A stretch of DNA of 42,034 bases from contig JARLGO010000222.1 in the NCBI GenBank assembly GCA_031292655.1, positions 90,042-132,075 on the forward strand, in the 5' to 3' direction. The notes below the pieces were generated by a model. It was given only the letters and a program-made list of their open reading frames with translations, was not told the origin of the DNA and searched no databases. This DNA is from Geothrix sp. Lineage in GTDB: Bacteria; Acidobacteriota; Holophagae; Holophagales; Holophagaceae. Positions 18,854-27,688 of this stretch are shown here, piece by piece. Numbering within the stretch: the stretch's first letter is position 1; each line of letters begins with the position of its first letter. The translations under genes and the position numbers were made by a program.

Positions 18854-19276
18854 ATGGCCATCGAACGCACCCTTTCCATCATCAAGCCGGACGCCACCCG
18901 CCGCAACCTGACCGGCAAGATCAACGCCAAGTTCGAAGAGAACGGCCTGATGATCGCCGCCACCAAGCGCCTGCAGCTCACCCGCGCCCAGGCCGAGGCG
19001 TTCTACGCCGTGCACGCCGCCCGTCCGTTCTTCAACGATCTGGTCGAGTTCATGATCTCCGGCCCGGTGGTCGCGCAGGTGCTGGTTGGCGAGGGCGCCA
19101 TCCTGAAGAACCGTGACATCATGGGCGCCACCAACCCGGCCAACGCCGCCGCTGGCACCATCCGCGCCGAATTCGCTGAGTCCATCGAGGCGAACTCCGT
19201 GCACGGCTCCGACAGCGCTGAAGCCGCCGCGCAGGAAATCTCCTTCTTCTTCGCCGAGATCGAGATCGTCGCCTAA
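18854..19276 (+). CDS. ndk: Nucleoside diphosphate kinase
   Basis: [51 protein letters not shown]. Confidence 0.98.
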   Translation: MAIERTLSIIKPDATRRNLTGKINAKFEENGLMIAATKRLQLTRAQAEAFYAVHAARPFFNDLVEFMISGPVVAQVLVGEGAILKNRDIMGATNPANAAAGTIRAEFAESIEANSVHGSDSAEAAAQEISFFFAEIEIVA

Positions 19277-19309
19277 GGCGACGCATAAGAAGCTTTTAGA
19301 AGTTTTTGG

Positions 19310-19339
19310 TGCCGCTTTCCTCAGGGAAGCGGCATTTTT
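19310..19339 (+). terminator. Rho-independent terminator after ndk
   Basis: gccgctttcctcagggaagcggcattttt: GC stem followed by a T-run. Confidence 0.85.
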
Positions 19340-19340
19340 G

Positions 19341-20258
19341 TTACCGGCCGGTCCACTTCGCTTCGTAGATTTTCGCGCCCGGCGGAGGCACGAAGTTCTT
19401 ATCGGCCTCAGCCTCGGCCAGACGCAGTGAATTCAGGCCGATGATCAGCGCTGCCGTGTTCATCATCCCCGGTGGAATCCACTGGATCAGCCCGCCCAGC
19501 ATCTGGTCATACATTGCTGAAATCGTTGGAAACAACCGCCCACACAGCGTGTAAAACGGGTATAAATCCTGGCTGCTGAGGGCGATGGTGGAACTGACCG
19601 CGATCTGTGGGAACATCACCAGAAACCCGGTGGCGGCGCGGACCAGATAGCCGAACCGCGCCTCCGGCTTGGGGCGCGGGTCCAGCACCATCAGCCAGAA
19701 CAGCAGCCCGCCGAGCAGGCAGGAGATGTTCATCACCGCGTAGAGCAGCGGGTTGAGCATGGCGGCGAAATGCACAGCCGGGATGAGCCAGAGATCGGTG
19801 CTGGCCAGAAAGACCAGCGTGGCGGGCACGGGGTGGCTAAGCCAGCGCAGCCGCGCCCAGGCGGCGCGGGCGACGCGCACCACCCAGCCGGGTGCGCCGA
19901 GGGCCAGGACCTCGCCCATCCAGCCGATGGCGATGCCGAAGGGGGCCGCCATGCCCAGCGTGACGGCCTGCACGCGGTTGAGGAAGAACATGTGCTGGGA
20001 GACGTATTCGAAATGCGTCTGCAGCACGAAATAGATGCCCGCCAGCCCGGCCAGGAAGAAGCCCTGCCGCACCCGGCCCGGGCGGCGCTCCGGCGCGATG
20101 CGCCGCATGCCGCGCCAGTACCAGAGCAGGGTGAGCCAGCAGCCGAGGAATACCGGTGCGTTGAAGACGAACGGGAACAAATAAGGCAGATGCGCCGGGA
20201 AGGCCCGGCAGGCGCCCCCTACGGCCAGGGCCAGCAGGAGGAGCAGCAACTCACCCAT
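19341..20258 (-). CDS. Cytochrome c oxidase assembly factor CtaG-like (caa3_CtaG) membrane protein
   Basis: Multi-pass protein with VLQTHFEYVSQHMFFLNRVQAVTLGMAAP and FAAMLNPLLYAVMNISCLLGGLLFWLMVLDPRP, typical of the caa3_CtaG family. Confidence 0.75.
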   Translation of the reverse strand: MGELLLLLLALAVGGACRAFPAHLPYLFPFVFNAPVFLGCWLTLLWYWRGMRRIAPERRPGRVRQGFFLAGLAGIYFVLQTHFEYVSQHMFFLNRVQAVTLGMAAPFGIAIGWMGEVLALGAPGWVVRVARAAWARLRWLSHPVPATLVFLASTDLWLIPAVHFAAMLNPLLYAVMNISCLLGGLLFWLMVLDPRPKPEARFGYLVRAATGFLVMFPQIAVSSTIALSSQDLYPFYTLCGRLFPTISAMYDQMLGGLIQWIPPGMMNTAALIIGLNSLRLAEAEADKNFVPPPGAKIYEAKWTGR

Positions 20259-20742
20259 TCAGCTTGTCCATGGGCACGCCCGCCAGGGCGCGGCTGGTGC
20301 GGATGGTTTGCAGCGTCTGCACCTTGGCGACGTTCTGAGCATTTGTGAGCCTTGTGGTGAGCTGGTTCTCATGCGCGGCGTCCCGCGCCACGAGGCGGAG
20401 TAAAAAATCCCCGCCGCCACGGATCATGTGGCACTCGCGCACCTCGGGCCAAGTGGCCACCAGGGTCTCGAACGCCTCCAGCACCGCCAGCTTCTGGCTC
20501 TCCAGCCCGACGATGACGAAGAACGAGATCTGCCAGCCGAGCTTCAGCGCGTCCGTCTGCGCGTGATAGCCCTGGATGTAGCCAGCCTCCTCCAGCCGGC
20601 GCACGCGGCGCAGGCAGGGCGGCGGCGAGATGCCCGCGCGGCGCGCCAGCTCCACATTGGTCATGCGGCCATCGGCCTGGAGCTCGGCGATGATTTTCCG
20701 GTCGATCTCGTCGAGGCTGAAGGCTTCGGTCTCGGTCTGCAT
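20251..20742 (-). CDS. Lrp/AsnC family transcriptional regulator
   Basis: LDEIDRKIIAELQADGRMTNVELARRAGISPPPCLRRVRRLEEAGYIQGYHA plus RAM domain. Confidence 0.95.
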   Translation of the reverse strand: MQTETEAFSLDEIDRKIIAELQADGRMTNVELARRAGISPPPCLRRVRRLEEAGYIQGYHAQTDALKLGWQISFFVIVGLESQKLAVLEAFETLVATWPEVRECHMIRGGGDFLLRLVARDAAHENQLTTRLTNAQNVAKVQTLQTIRTSRALAGVPMDKLNG

Positions 20743-20850
20743 GGAATCCCAATATCTGACTCTGGTGGCGCGTAATATAATTGCGCAGGTGGTTTTGGCT
20801 ATGGGGGTAAGCGGTTGACAGCCCGGCATGGCGGGATGAGGCTCCGCGCC

Positions 20851-22218
20851 ATGTACGATGTAGTGGTGGTGGGCGGCGGCGTTGTTGGCTGCGCGGTGGC
20901 GCGGCGCTTCGTGCTGGAAGGCGCGAAGGTGGCGCTGCTGGAAAAGGGCGCGGACATTCTCTCGGGCGCCAGCAAGGGTAACAGCGCGATCCTGCATACC
21001 GGGTTCGATGCGCCGACCGGCAGCCTGGAACTGGCCTGCATGCAGGCTGGCTACGCGGAATACATGGACATCCGCGCCAAGCTGGGCCTGCCGGTGCTGG
21101 AGACCGGGGCCGTGGTGGCCGCCTGGAACGAGGAGGAGCTGGAGAAGCTCCCCGGCATTGTGCAGACAGCCCATGCCAATGGCGTGACCGATGTGCGCCA
21201 GATCAGCCGCGAGGAAGTGCTGGCGCGGGAGAAGCAGCTCTCGGCGCATGTGCTGGGCGGGGTGCTGGTGCCGCATGAGCATGTCATCGACCCCTGGAGC
21301 GCGCCCTTGGCCTATGTGCTGCAGGCCTTGATCAATGGCGGCGAGGTGCGGCGCAATACCGTGGTGCTCTCCGGGCATTTCGCTAATGGCGCATGGCGGC
21401 TGGAGACCAATACCGGCCCGGTGGAATGCGCCACGGTGATCAACTGCGCCGGGCTGTATGGCGATATCCTCGACCAGCGCCTGACCGGCGGGGAGGTGTT
21501 CACCATCAAGCCGCGCAAGGGGCAGTTCGTGGTGTTCGACAAGGCGGCGGCGAAGCATCTGCGAACAATCCTGCTCCCAGTACCTACAGAGCGGACCAAG
21601 GGGATTGTGATTACGCCCACGGCATTCGGCAATCTGCTGGTGGGGCCGACAGCGGAGGAACAGGACTCGCGTGACCGCGCCGCCGTGGATGAGGCCACCT
21701 TGCGCATGCTGGTGGACAAGGCGGTGGAGCTGATCCCGGCGCTGGACGGCATGGGGGTGACGGCGGTGTATGCGGGCATCCGCCCCGCCACCGAGCGCAA
21801 GGAATACCGCGTGCGCCACGAGCCGGAGCGCAATTACATCGTGCTCGGCGGCATACGCTCGACCGGACTGACCGCCGCCCTCGGGCTCGCCCGCCATGCC
21901 TGGAAGCTCTACGCCAGGATGCATGAGCGGCTGACCAACCCGATCTGGCCGCAGGCGCCGAGGCTGGCGGAGCATTGCCCACGCGACTGGCAGACACCGG
22001 GCTATGGCGAGATCGTCTGCCATTGCGAGATGGTGACGCAGCGCGAGATAGAGGCCGCGCTGACCGGCCCCCTGCCCGCGCAGGATTATGGCGGGCTAAA
22101 GCGGCGCACCCGCGTTGGAATGGGCCGCTGCCAGGGCTTCTACTGCAATGCCCGGGTGGCGGAGATGACGGCGGGGCGCTTCGCCAATCCGCTGGCCGTG
22201 GGGGGCACGCATGATTGA
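20851..22218 (+). CDS. FAD-dependent glycerol-3-phosphate dehydrogenase-type oxidoreductase with C-terminal BFD-like [2Fe-2S] domain (GlpA-like)
   Basis: MYDVVVVGGGVVGCAVARRF Rossmann motif, GASKGNSAILHTGFDA, C-terminal IVCHCEMVTQREIEAAL...GRCQGFYC. Confidence 0.88.
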   Translation: MYDVVVVGGGVVGCAVARRFVLEGAKVALLEKGADILSGASKGNSAILHTGFDAPTGSLELACMQAGYAEYMDIRAKLGLPVLETGAVVAAWNEEELEKLPGIVQTAHANGVTDVRQISREEVLAREKQLSAHVLGGVLVPHEHVIDPWSAPLAYVLQALINGGEVRRNTVVLSGHFANGAWRLETNTGPVECATVINCAGLYGDILDQRLTGGEVFTIKPRKGQFVVFDKAAAKHLRTILLPVPTERTKGIVITPTAFGNLLVGPTAEEQDSRDRAAVDEATLRMLVDKAVELIPALDGMGVTAVYAGIRPATERKEYRVRHEPERNYIVLGGIRSTGLTAALGLARHAWKLYARMHERLTNPIWPQAPRLAEHCPRDWQTPGYGEIVCHCEMVTQREIEAALTGPLPAQDYGGLKRRTRVGMGRCQGFYCNARVAEMTAGRFANPLAVGGTHD

Positions 22219-23410
22219 TGTGGCGATCATCGGCGGTGGACCGGCTGGTGTGGCAGCGGCACTGGCGCTGAAGGCGCGCGGCGTGCGGCAGGTGGCCATT
22301 CTGGAGCGTGAAAGCGTGCTGGGCGGGGTCCCGAAGCATTGCGGGCATCCGCCATTCGGCTTGCGGGAGTTCAAGCGGCTGCTCACCGGCCCGGCCTATG
22401 CGCGCCGCCTTGCCGCCGCCGCCGAGGCTGCCGGCGTGGAAATTCTGCTCCGCCATTCCGTGACGGCGCTGAAGCCGGGCGGGGAGCTGGAGGTGGTGAC
22501 GCCGGAGGGGCGGAGCACGCTCAACGCGCGCCGCGTGCTGCTCGCCACGGGGGCGCGTGAGGCGCCGCGCTCGGCCCGGCTGGTAGGCGGAGACAGGCCG
22601 CTCGGCGTGCTGAACACCGGTGCGTTGCAGGCTTATGTGCATTTGCAAGGGCTGGTTCCCTTCACCCGCCCTGTGGTGGTGGGCACGGAACTGGTGGGGC
22701 TTTCGGCCCTGGCCACCTGCCGCAGCCATGGCATCCATCCCGTGGCGGTGGTGGAGGAAGGCAACCGCGCCGTGGCACGCTGGCCGCTCGGACTGCTCCC
22801 TCGGCTGCTGCGTATTCCGACCTATTACAACGCCGGGATTGAGGAGATCCTTGGTCATGGGCGCGTGGAGGCGGTGCGGCTGCGCGATGGCCGGGAGATC
22901 GCCTGCGATGGCGTGTTGCTGACCGGGCGGTTTTTGCCCGAGGCCAGTCTGGCGCGGCTCAGCCATCTGGCGGTGGATGGCCGCAGTGGCGGTCCTGAAG
23001 TGGACCAGTATGGCCGCTGCTCCGATGGCGCTTATTTCGCCGCTGGCAATCTGCTGCGGCCCATTGAAACCGCCGGGTGGAGCTTCCGCGAGGGCGCGGC
23101 GATCGCGGAGTATATCGCCGACGATCTGGCGGGCGGGCTGCCATCCACCGAGGACGAGATCACGCTCGTCGCCGGGGAGGGCGTGAAATTCGTGGTGCCG
23201 CAGCGTCTGGCCCGGGTGGCGCCGCTGCGCGGGCGGCTGCAATTGCGGGTGGACCGGCCCATCTCCGGCCAGCTTCGCGTCAGTTCCGAAGAGGCCGTGC
23301 TGTATAAGCGGCGCATCTCCACACGGCCGGAGCGGCGTATTCTGCTTGATCTTGGCGAGATGAAGCCGCCGCGCGAGGCAAGGCAGCTCCTGGTGGAAAT
23401 CGTCTCGTGA
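22211..23410 (+). CDS. NAD(P)/FAD-dependent oxidoreductase (HcnB/GlpB-type)
   Basis: MIDVAIIGGGPAGVAAALALKARG; VLLATGAREAPRSARLVGGDRP; YFAAGNLLRPIETAGWSFREG; overlaps the preceding ORF by 8 bp. Confidence 0.85.
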   Translation: MIDVAIIGGGPAGVAAALALKARGVRQVAILERESVLGGVPKHCGHPPFGLREFKRLLTGPAYARRLAAAAEAAGVEILLRHSVTALKPGGELEVVTPEGRSTLNARRVLLATGAREAPRSARLVGGDRPLGVLNTGALQAYVHLQGLVPFTRPVVVGTELVGLSALATCRSHGIHPVAVVEEGNRAVARWPLGLLPRLLRIPTYYNAGIEEILGHGRVEAVRLRDGREIACDGVLLTGRFLPEASLARLSHLAVDGRSGGPEVDQYGRCSDGAYFAAGNLLRPIETAGWSFREGAAIAEYIADDLAGGLPSTEDEITLVAGEGVKFVVPQRLARVAPLRGRLQLRVDRPISGQLRVSSEEAVLYKRRISTRPERRILLDLGEMKPPREARQLLVEIVS

Positions 23411-24801
23411 GTGTCGTCGCCATCGACCAGGGCACGACGAGCACGCGCGCTTTGCGGCTGGAGGATGGGCAGGCGCGCATCGTGCATGCCGTGCGCCATG
23501 CGCAGCACCATCCGCATGGCGGCTGGGTGGAGCATGACCCGGAGGAGCTGCTGGGGAATATCCGGGAGTGCTTGCAGGCGGCGGGACGGGCCGAGGCCAT
23601 CGGCATCGCCAACCAAGGGGAGAGCTGCCTGGCCTGGGACAAGGTGACCGGCAAGGCGCTGAGCCCGGTGATCGTGTGGCAGGATAACCGGACGGCGGGG
23701 GAGATCGAGGCGCTGCGCGCGGTTGGGGCGGAGGCCGAAACGCTGGCCCGGGCCGGGCTGCCGCTGGATGCGTATTTCTCCGCCAGCAAACTTTCCTGGA
23801 TTTTGCGCGAGATTCCTGAAGCTCGCGCAGCGCTGGCCGCCGGACGGCTGCGGCTGGGCACCACGGATGCGTTTTTCCTCGACCGCCTGACCGGGGTGTT
23901 CGCCACCGATGTCACCACCGCGTCGCGGACCTCGCTGATGAATCTGGCGACCGGGCAATGGGATGCGGAGCTGTGCCGGATTTTCGGCGTGCCTATGGAG
24001 ACGCTGCCGGAAATACGGGACACGGCGGGGGAGTTCGGGGCCATTGGCGGGGTGCCGGTGCGGGCCTCGGTGGTGGACCAGCAGGCGGCGCTGTACGGCC
24101 ATGGCTGCCGAGCGCCGGGAGATGCGAAGATCACCTTCGGCACCGGGGCGTTTACACTTGCCGTGACGGGCGAGGAGATTGTGCGCGCCCCCGAGCAGGG
24201 ACTGCTGCCCACCGTGGCGTGGCGTAAGGCGGGGGTGAGCACCTATGCGGTGGATGGCGGCGTGTACGATGCTGGGGCCGCCGTGGAATGGGGGCAAAGG
24301 CTGGGGCTGTTCGAGTCCTTCGCCGAGTTGGACGAGTTCGAGGCCCCGCCTGCGATTTCCCGTGGGCTGGCGTTTGTGCCGGCGCTCTCGGGGCTGGCCT
24401 GCCCGCATTGGGACCGCTCGGCGGCGGCGTTGTGGATTGGCATGAGTGCCGCAACGACGAAGCGGGACATGGCCCAGGCGCTGCTGGAGGGGATCGCGCT
24501 GCGCACGGCGGAGGTGGTGAGCGCGATGGATGCGCGCGTGGCCATTGGCGGGCGGATTTCGGTGGATGGCGGGCTGACGCGCAGCCGGTATTTTGTCCGG
24601 TTTCTGGCGAATGCATTGCAGCGGGAAGTGGCCTGCCCGGAGTTTGACGAGTTGACGGCGTTTGGGTGTGCGGCGCTGGCGGCGGGTGGGGATGTGGCGC
24701 GGCCTGGGGCAGTGCGGGCGGTGGGGCCGGATATTGCGGATGTTGCTGGCTGGCACTCGGCTTTTGCCGAGGCTGTGGGGCGGGCGAAGGGGTGGCGGTA
24801 G
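23407..24801 (+). CDS. FGGY-family carbohydrate kinase, glycerol kinase-like
   Basis: SVVAIDQGTTSTRALRLEDG; GIANQGESCLAWDKVTGKALSPVIVWQDNRT; ALSGLACPHWDRSAAALWIGM; overlaps the preceding ORF by 4 bp. Confidence 0.88.
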   Translation: MSVVAIDQGTTSTRALRLEDGQARIVHAVRHAQHHPHGGWVEHDPEELLGNIRECLQAAGRAEAIGIANQGESCLAWDKVTGKALSPVIVWQDNRTAGEIEALRAVGAEAETLARAGLPLDAYFSASKLSWILREIPEARAALAAGRLRLGTTDAFFLDRLTGVFATDVTTASRTSLMNLATGQWDAELCRIFGVPMETLPEIRDTAGEFGAIGGVPVRASVVDQQAALYGHGCRAPGDAKITFGTGAFTLAVTGEEIVRAPEQGLLPTVAWRKAGVSTYAVDGGVYDAGAAVEWGQRLGLFESFAELDEFEAPPAISRGLAFVPALSGLACPHWDRSAAALWIGMSAATTKRDMAQALLEGIALRTAEVVSAMDARVAIGGRISVDGGLTRSRYFVRFLANALQREVACPEFDELTAFGCAALAAGGDVARPGAVRAVGPDIADVAGWHSAFAEAVGRAKGWR

Positions 24802-24852
24802 AAGAACAACCGTCTTTTTATTTTCAACCAAGCATTAAGGACACATTTGAAA

Positions 24853-25050
24853 ATGCCCCAAACATGGCACTCAGCCGATGCTGAAGAATTCACCTGCAAA
24901 CATTGTGGCGCTGTCTATTCAAAAACAATCCATAGACTTCCTGCCCATGACAAGGATTTTGCCACTTGCGAAGTCTGCAAAAACCAGATGGATAGCTGGA
25001 ACTCGACTGAAATTCCGACCTACACGCTGATTAAAGCCCCCTCAGCATAA
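24853..25050 (+). CDS. Small (65 aa) zinc-ribbon protein
   Basis: MPQTWHSADAEEFTCKHCGAVYSKTIHRLPAHDKDFATCEVCKNQMDSWNSTEIPTYTLIKAPSA: paired CxxC knuckles; own terminator downstream. Confidence 0.75.
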   Translation: MPQTWHSADAEEFTCKHCGAVYSKTIHRLPAHDKDFATCEVCKNQMDSWNSTEIPTYTLIKAPSA

Positions 25051-25059
25051 GCATAATGT

Positions 25060-25087
25060 ATTTTGGGCGGCTCTCGCCGCCCAAAAT
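25060..25087. terminator. Bidirectional terminator between the zinc-ribbon ORF and ALDH
   Basis: attttgggcggc-tctc-gccgcccaaaat: perfect 12-bp stem with A/T flanks between convergent genes. Confidence 0.85.
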
Positions 25088-25098
25088 ATTGATGCAGC

Positions 25099-26526
25099 TT
25101 AGTTGCCGTACCCAACGATACCCTTGATCTCAAGGAAGTCGTGCAGCGCGAAATCGGCGTATTCGCGCCCGTTGCCGGACTGCTTGTACCCGCCAAAGGG
25201 AGCGAAAAAGTCCAGGTCCGGGTAGTTGATGTACACGGAACCGGCACGCATTTCAGCGGCGACTTCGCGGGCCTTGTTCAGGTCCGCGCTCTGTACGTAA
25301 GCCGCCAGACCGTACACGGTGTCGTTGGCGATCTCGATCGCTTCTTCCAGCGTGTCGTAGGGGATGATCGAGAGCACCGGCCCGAAGATCTCCTCCTTCT
25401 CGATGGTCATGCCGGGCTTCACGTTACCGAACACGGTCGGCTTGGCGTAGTAGCCGGTTTCCAGCCCCTCGGGCTTGCCGAGGCCGCCGCAAGCCAGCGT
25501 CGCGCCTTCATCGATGCCCGCCTTGATCAGGCGCTGCACCTTGTCGAACTGGAGTTGGCTGACCAGCGGGCCGAGGACCGTGGTGGATTCCCACGGGTTG
25601 CCGGGGGTTTGCTTGGCGGCTTCGTCGGCGGCGATGCGCAGGGCCGCGTCATGCAACTCGCGCGGCACCAGCATGCGGGTCGCGGCATCGCAGCTCTGGC
25701 CGGTGTTGATGAAGCACGCGCCGATGCCCTTGCGCACCGCGTCGTCCAGATCAACATCCGGTAGCAGGATGTTGGCGGATTTGCCGCCCAGCTCCTGGCA
25801 GACGCGCTTGACGGTGGCGGCGGCCTCGCGCGCCACGATGGTGCCAGCGCGGGTGGAGCCGGTGAAGGACATCATATCCACATCCGGGTGCTCGGCGAGC
25901 TTCTGGCCGACATCCGGCCCGGTGCCGTTGACGAGGTTGAACACGCCCGGCGGCACGCCCGCCTCGTGCATCACCTCGGCGAAGATGATGGCGTTAATCG
26001 GGGCGATCTCGGAGGGTTTCAGCACCACGGTACAGCCCGCCGCGATGGCCGGGGCCACCTTGCAGACGATCTGGTTCAGCGGCCAGTTCCAGGGGGTGAT
26101 GAGGCCGCAAACGCCGATCGGCTCCAGCACCACGCGGGTGGTGCCACGGGTCTCGAAGAACTCGAAGGTTTCGAGCTTGTCGATCAGCGCCTGGAAATGC
26201 CCCTGGCCGACCCAGACCTGCGCCTCCTTGGAGAAGGAGAGCGGCGCGCCCATCTCGCGGGTGCAGGCCTCGGCGATGTCGTTATAGCGCTTGTTGTAGA
26301 TCTCCAGGCAACGCTTCAGCAGGTCCAGGCGGTACTGCTTGGTGGTCTTGGAGAAGGTCTTGAACGCGGCCTTGGCGGCGGCGACGGCCTTGTCCACATC
26401 GGCGCTGGAACCGCCGGAGATTTCGGTGAAGGGCTGCTCGGTGGCGGGGTCGATGACGGGGATGGGGTTCGGCACCACCGGGTCCACCCACGCGCCATTG
26501 ATGTAGAATTTCAGATTGTTTGACAT
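25099..26526 (-). CDS. NAD-dependent aldehyde dehydrogenase
   Basis: GLITPWNWPLNQIVCKVAPAIAAGCTVVLKPSEIAP; SFTGSTRAGTIV; CQELGGKSANILL; FINTGQSCDA. Start placed at MSNNLKFYING. Confidence 0.95.
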   Translation of the reverse strand: MSNNLKFYINGAWVDPVVPNPIPVIDPATEQPFTEISGGSSADVDKAVAAAKAAFKTFSKTTKQYRLDLLKRCLEIYNKRYNDIAEACTREMGAPLSFSKEAQVWVGQGHFQALIDKLETFEFFETRGTTRVVLEPIGVCGLITPWNWPLNQIVCKVAPAIAAGCTVVLKPSEIAPINAIIFAEVMHEAGVPPGVFNLVNGTGPDVGQKLAEHPDVDMMSFTGSTRAGTIVAREAAATVKRVCQELGGKSANILLPDVDLDDAVRKGIGACFINTGQSCDAATRMLVPRELHDAALRIAADEAAKQTPGNPWESTTVLGPLVSQLQFDKVQRLIKAGIDEGATLACGGLGKPEGLETGYYAKPTVFGNVKPGMTIEKEEIFGPVLSIIPYDTLEEAIEIANDTVYGLAAYVQSADLNKAREVAAEMRAGSVYINYPDLDFFAPFGGYKQSGNGREYADFALHDFLEIKGIVGYGN

Positions 26527-26578
26527 TCCAACTCCTCCTGGTCTGGCAAGAGTATCCGCCCAATGGCCGCCCGGGATA

Positions 26579-26619
26579 TTGACCGGGGAACACAGAGCCG
26601 CCCTGTGTTCCCCGGTCAA
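26579..26619. promoter_or_regulatory. Perfect 17-bp inverted repeat (hairpin or dyad) in divergent intergenic region
   Basis: ttgaccggggaacacag-agccgcc-ctgtgttccccggtcaa; no T-run. Confidence 0.7.
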
Positions 26620-26672
26620 CCTGAAAACGGGCAAAACGTGCCAGCCTGTCAGCCTTACAGAAGGAGACGGAC

Positions 26673-27677
26673 TTGCAGACCGCTAAACAGCCCATCGTGC
26701 AACTTGAAGGTGTCGCCAAATCCTATGGCGGCGCGGTGGCGCTAGCGCAGCTCGACCTCACCGTGTATGCGGGCGAATTCTTCACCCTGCTCGGCCCGTC
26801 TGGCTCGGGCAAGACCACCACGCTGCGCCTGATCGCGGGGTTTGAACGCCCGGATACGGGTAAAATCATGCTCGATGGCGAGGATGTGGCCAACCGCCCG
26901 CCTTTCGAGCGTGCCGTGAACACCGTGTTCCAGGATTATGCGCTGTTCCCGCATCTCACGCTTATCGAGAACGTGGCTTACGGCCTGCGGGCGAAGAAAA
27001 TGCCCAAGGCCCAGGCGCATGCCGAGGCCGAGAAGGCGCTCGCCGCCGTGCAACTGGCCGATTATGGCGGGCGCAAGCCCACGCAACTCTCGGGCGGGCA
27101 GCGCCAGCGCGTGGCGTTGGCGCGCGCCATGGTGAACAAGCCGCGCGTGCTGCTGCTGGACGAGCCGCTCGGCGCGCTGGATTTGAAGCTGCGGCACCAG
27201 ATGCAAATCGAACTGAAACGCTTGCAACACGAAACCGGCATCACATTTATCTACGTGACGCATGACCAGGACGAGGCGCTTTCGATGAGCGACCGTATCG
27301 CGGTGTTCTCCAAGGGGAGGATCGAGCAGATTGGTTCGGCGTTCGATTTGTACGAGCGCCCAGCCAGCGTGTTCGTCGCGGATTTCGTCGGCAGCTCCAA
27401 TCTGCTGGGCGGCGATACGCTGCTGCGCCCGGAAAAGATCCAGCTTCTGCCTGCGGGTTCCGCGGCGCCCGAGGGGTTCGCCATCGGCGAGGGCATTGTG
27501 CGCGAGGCGACGTATCTGGGCGCGGTGACGCGCTATCAGGTGGCGCTGGCGGATGGCACGCTGCTGCATGTGATGGAAAGCAATACGCGCCCAGTGGGCG
27601 AGCGCCTGCGTCTGGCCGCGGGCGATGCCGTGCTGGCGGCTTGGCCGCACGATGCAGCTCGAAAGATCGGCAACTAG
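26673..27677 (+). CDS. ABC transporter ATP-binding protein, polyamine-type (PotA-like)
   Basis: LGPSGSGKTTTLRLIAGFERPDTG, LSGGQRQRVALARAM, LLLDEPLGALD, C-terminal TOBE-like region. Apparent TTG start with AAGGAG upstream. Confidence 0.92.
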   Translation: MQTAKQPIVQLEGVAKSYGGAVALAQLDLTVYAGEFFTLLGPSGSGKTTTLRLIAGFERPDTGKIMLDGEDVANRPPFERAVNTVFQDYALFPHLTLIENVAYGLRAKKMPKAQAHAEAEKALAAVQLADYGGRKPTQLSGGQRQRVALARAMVNKPRVLLLDEPLGALDLKLRHQMQIELKRLQHETGITFIYVTHDQDEALSMSDRIAVFSKGRIEQIGSAFDLYERPASVFVADFVGSSNLLGGDTLLRPEKIQLLPAGSAAPEGFAIGEGIVREATYLGAVTRYQVALADGTLLHVMESNTRPVGERLRLAAGDAVLAAWPHDAARKIGN

Positions 27678-27688
27678 GGAGAGGTAAG

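Noticed and set aside
23032-24831. 599-aa minus-strand ORF
   Set aside because: Antisense to the oxidoreductase and kinase genes; Arg/His/Pro-rich shadow frame.
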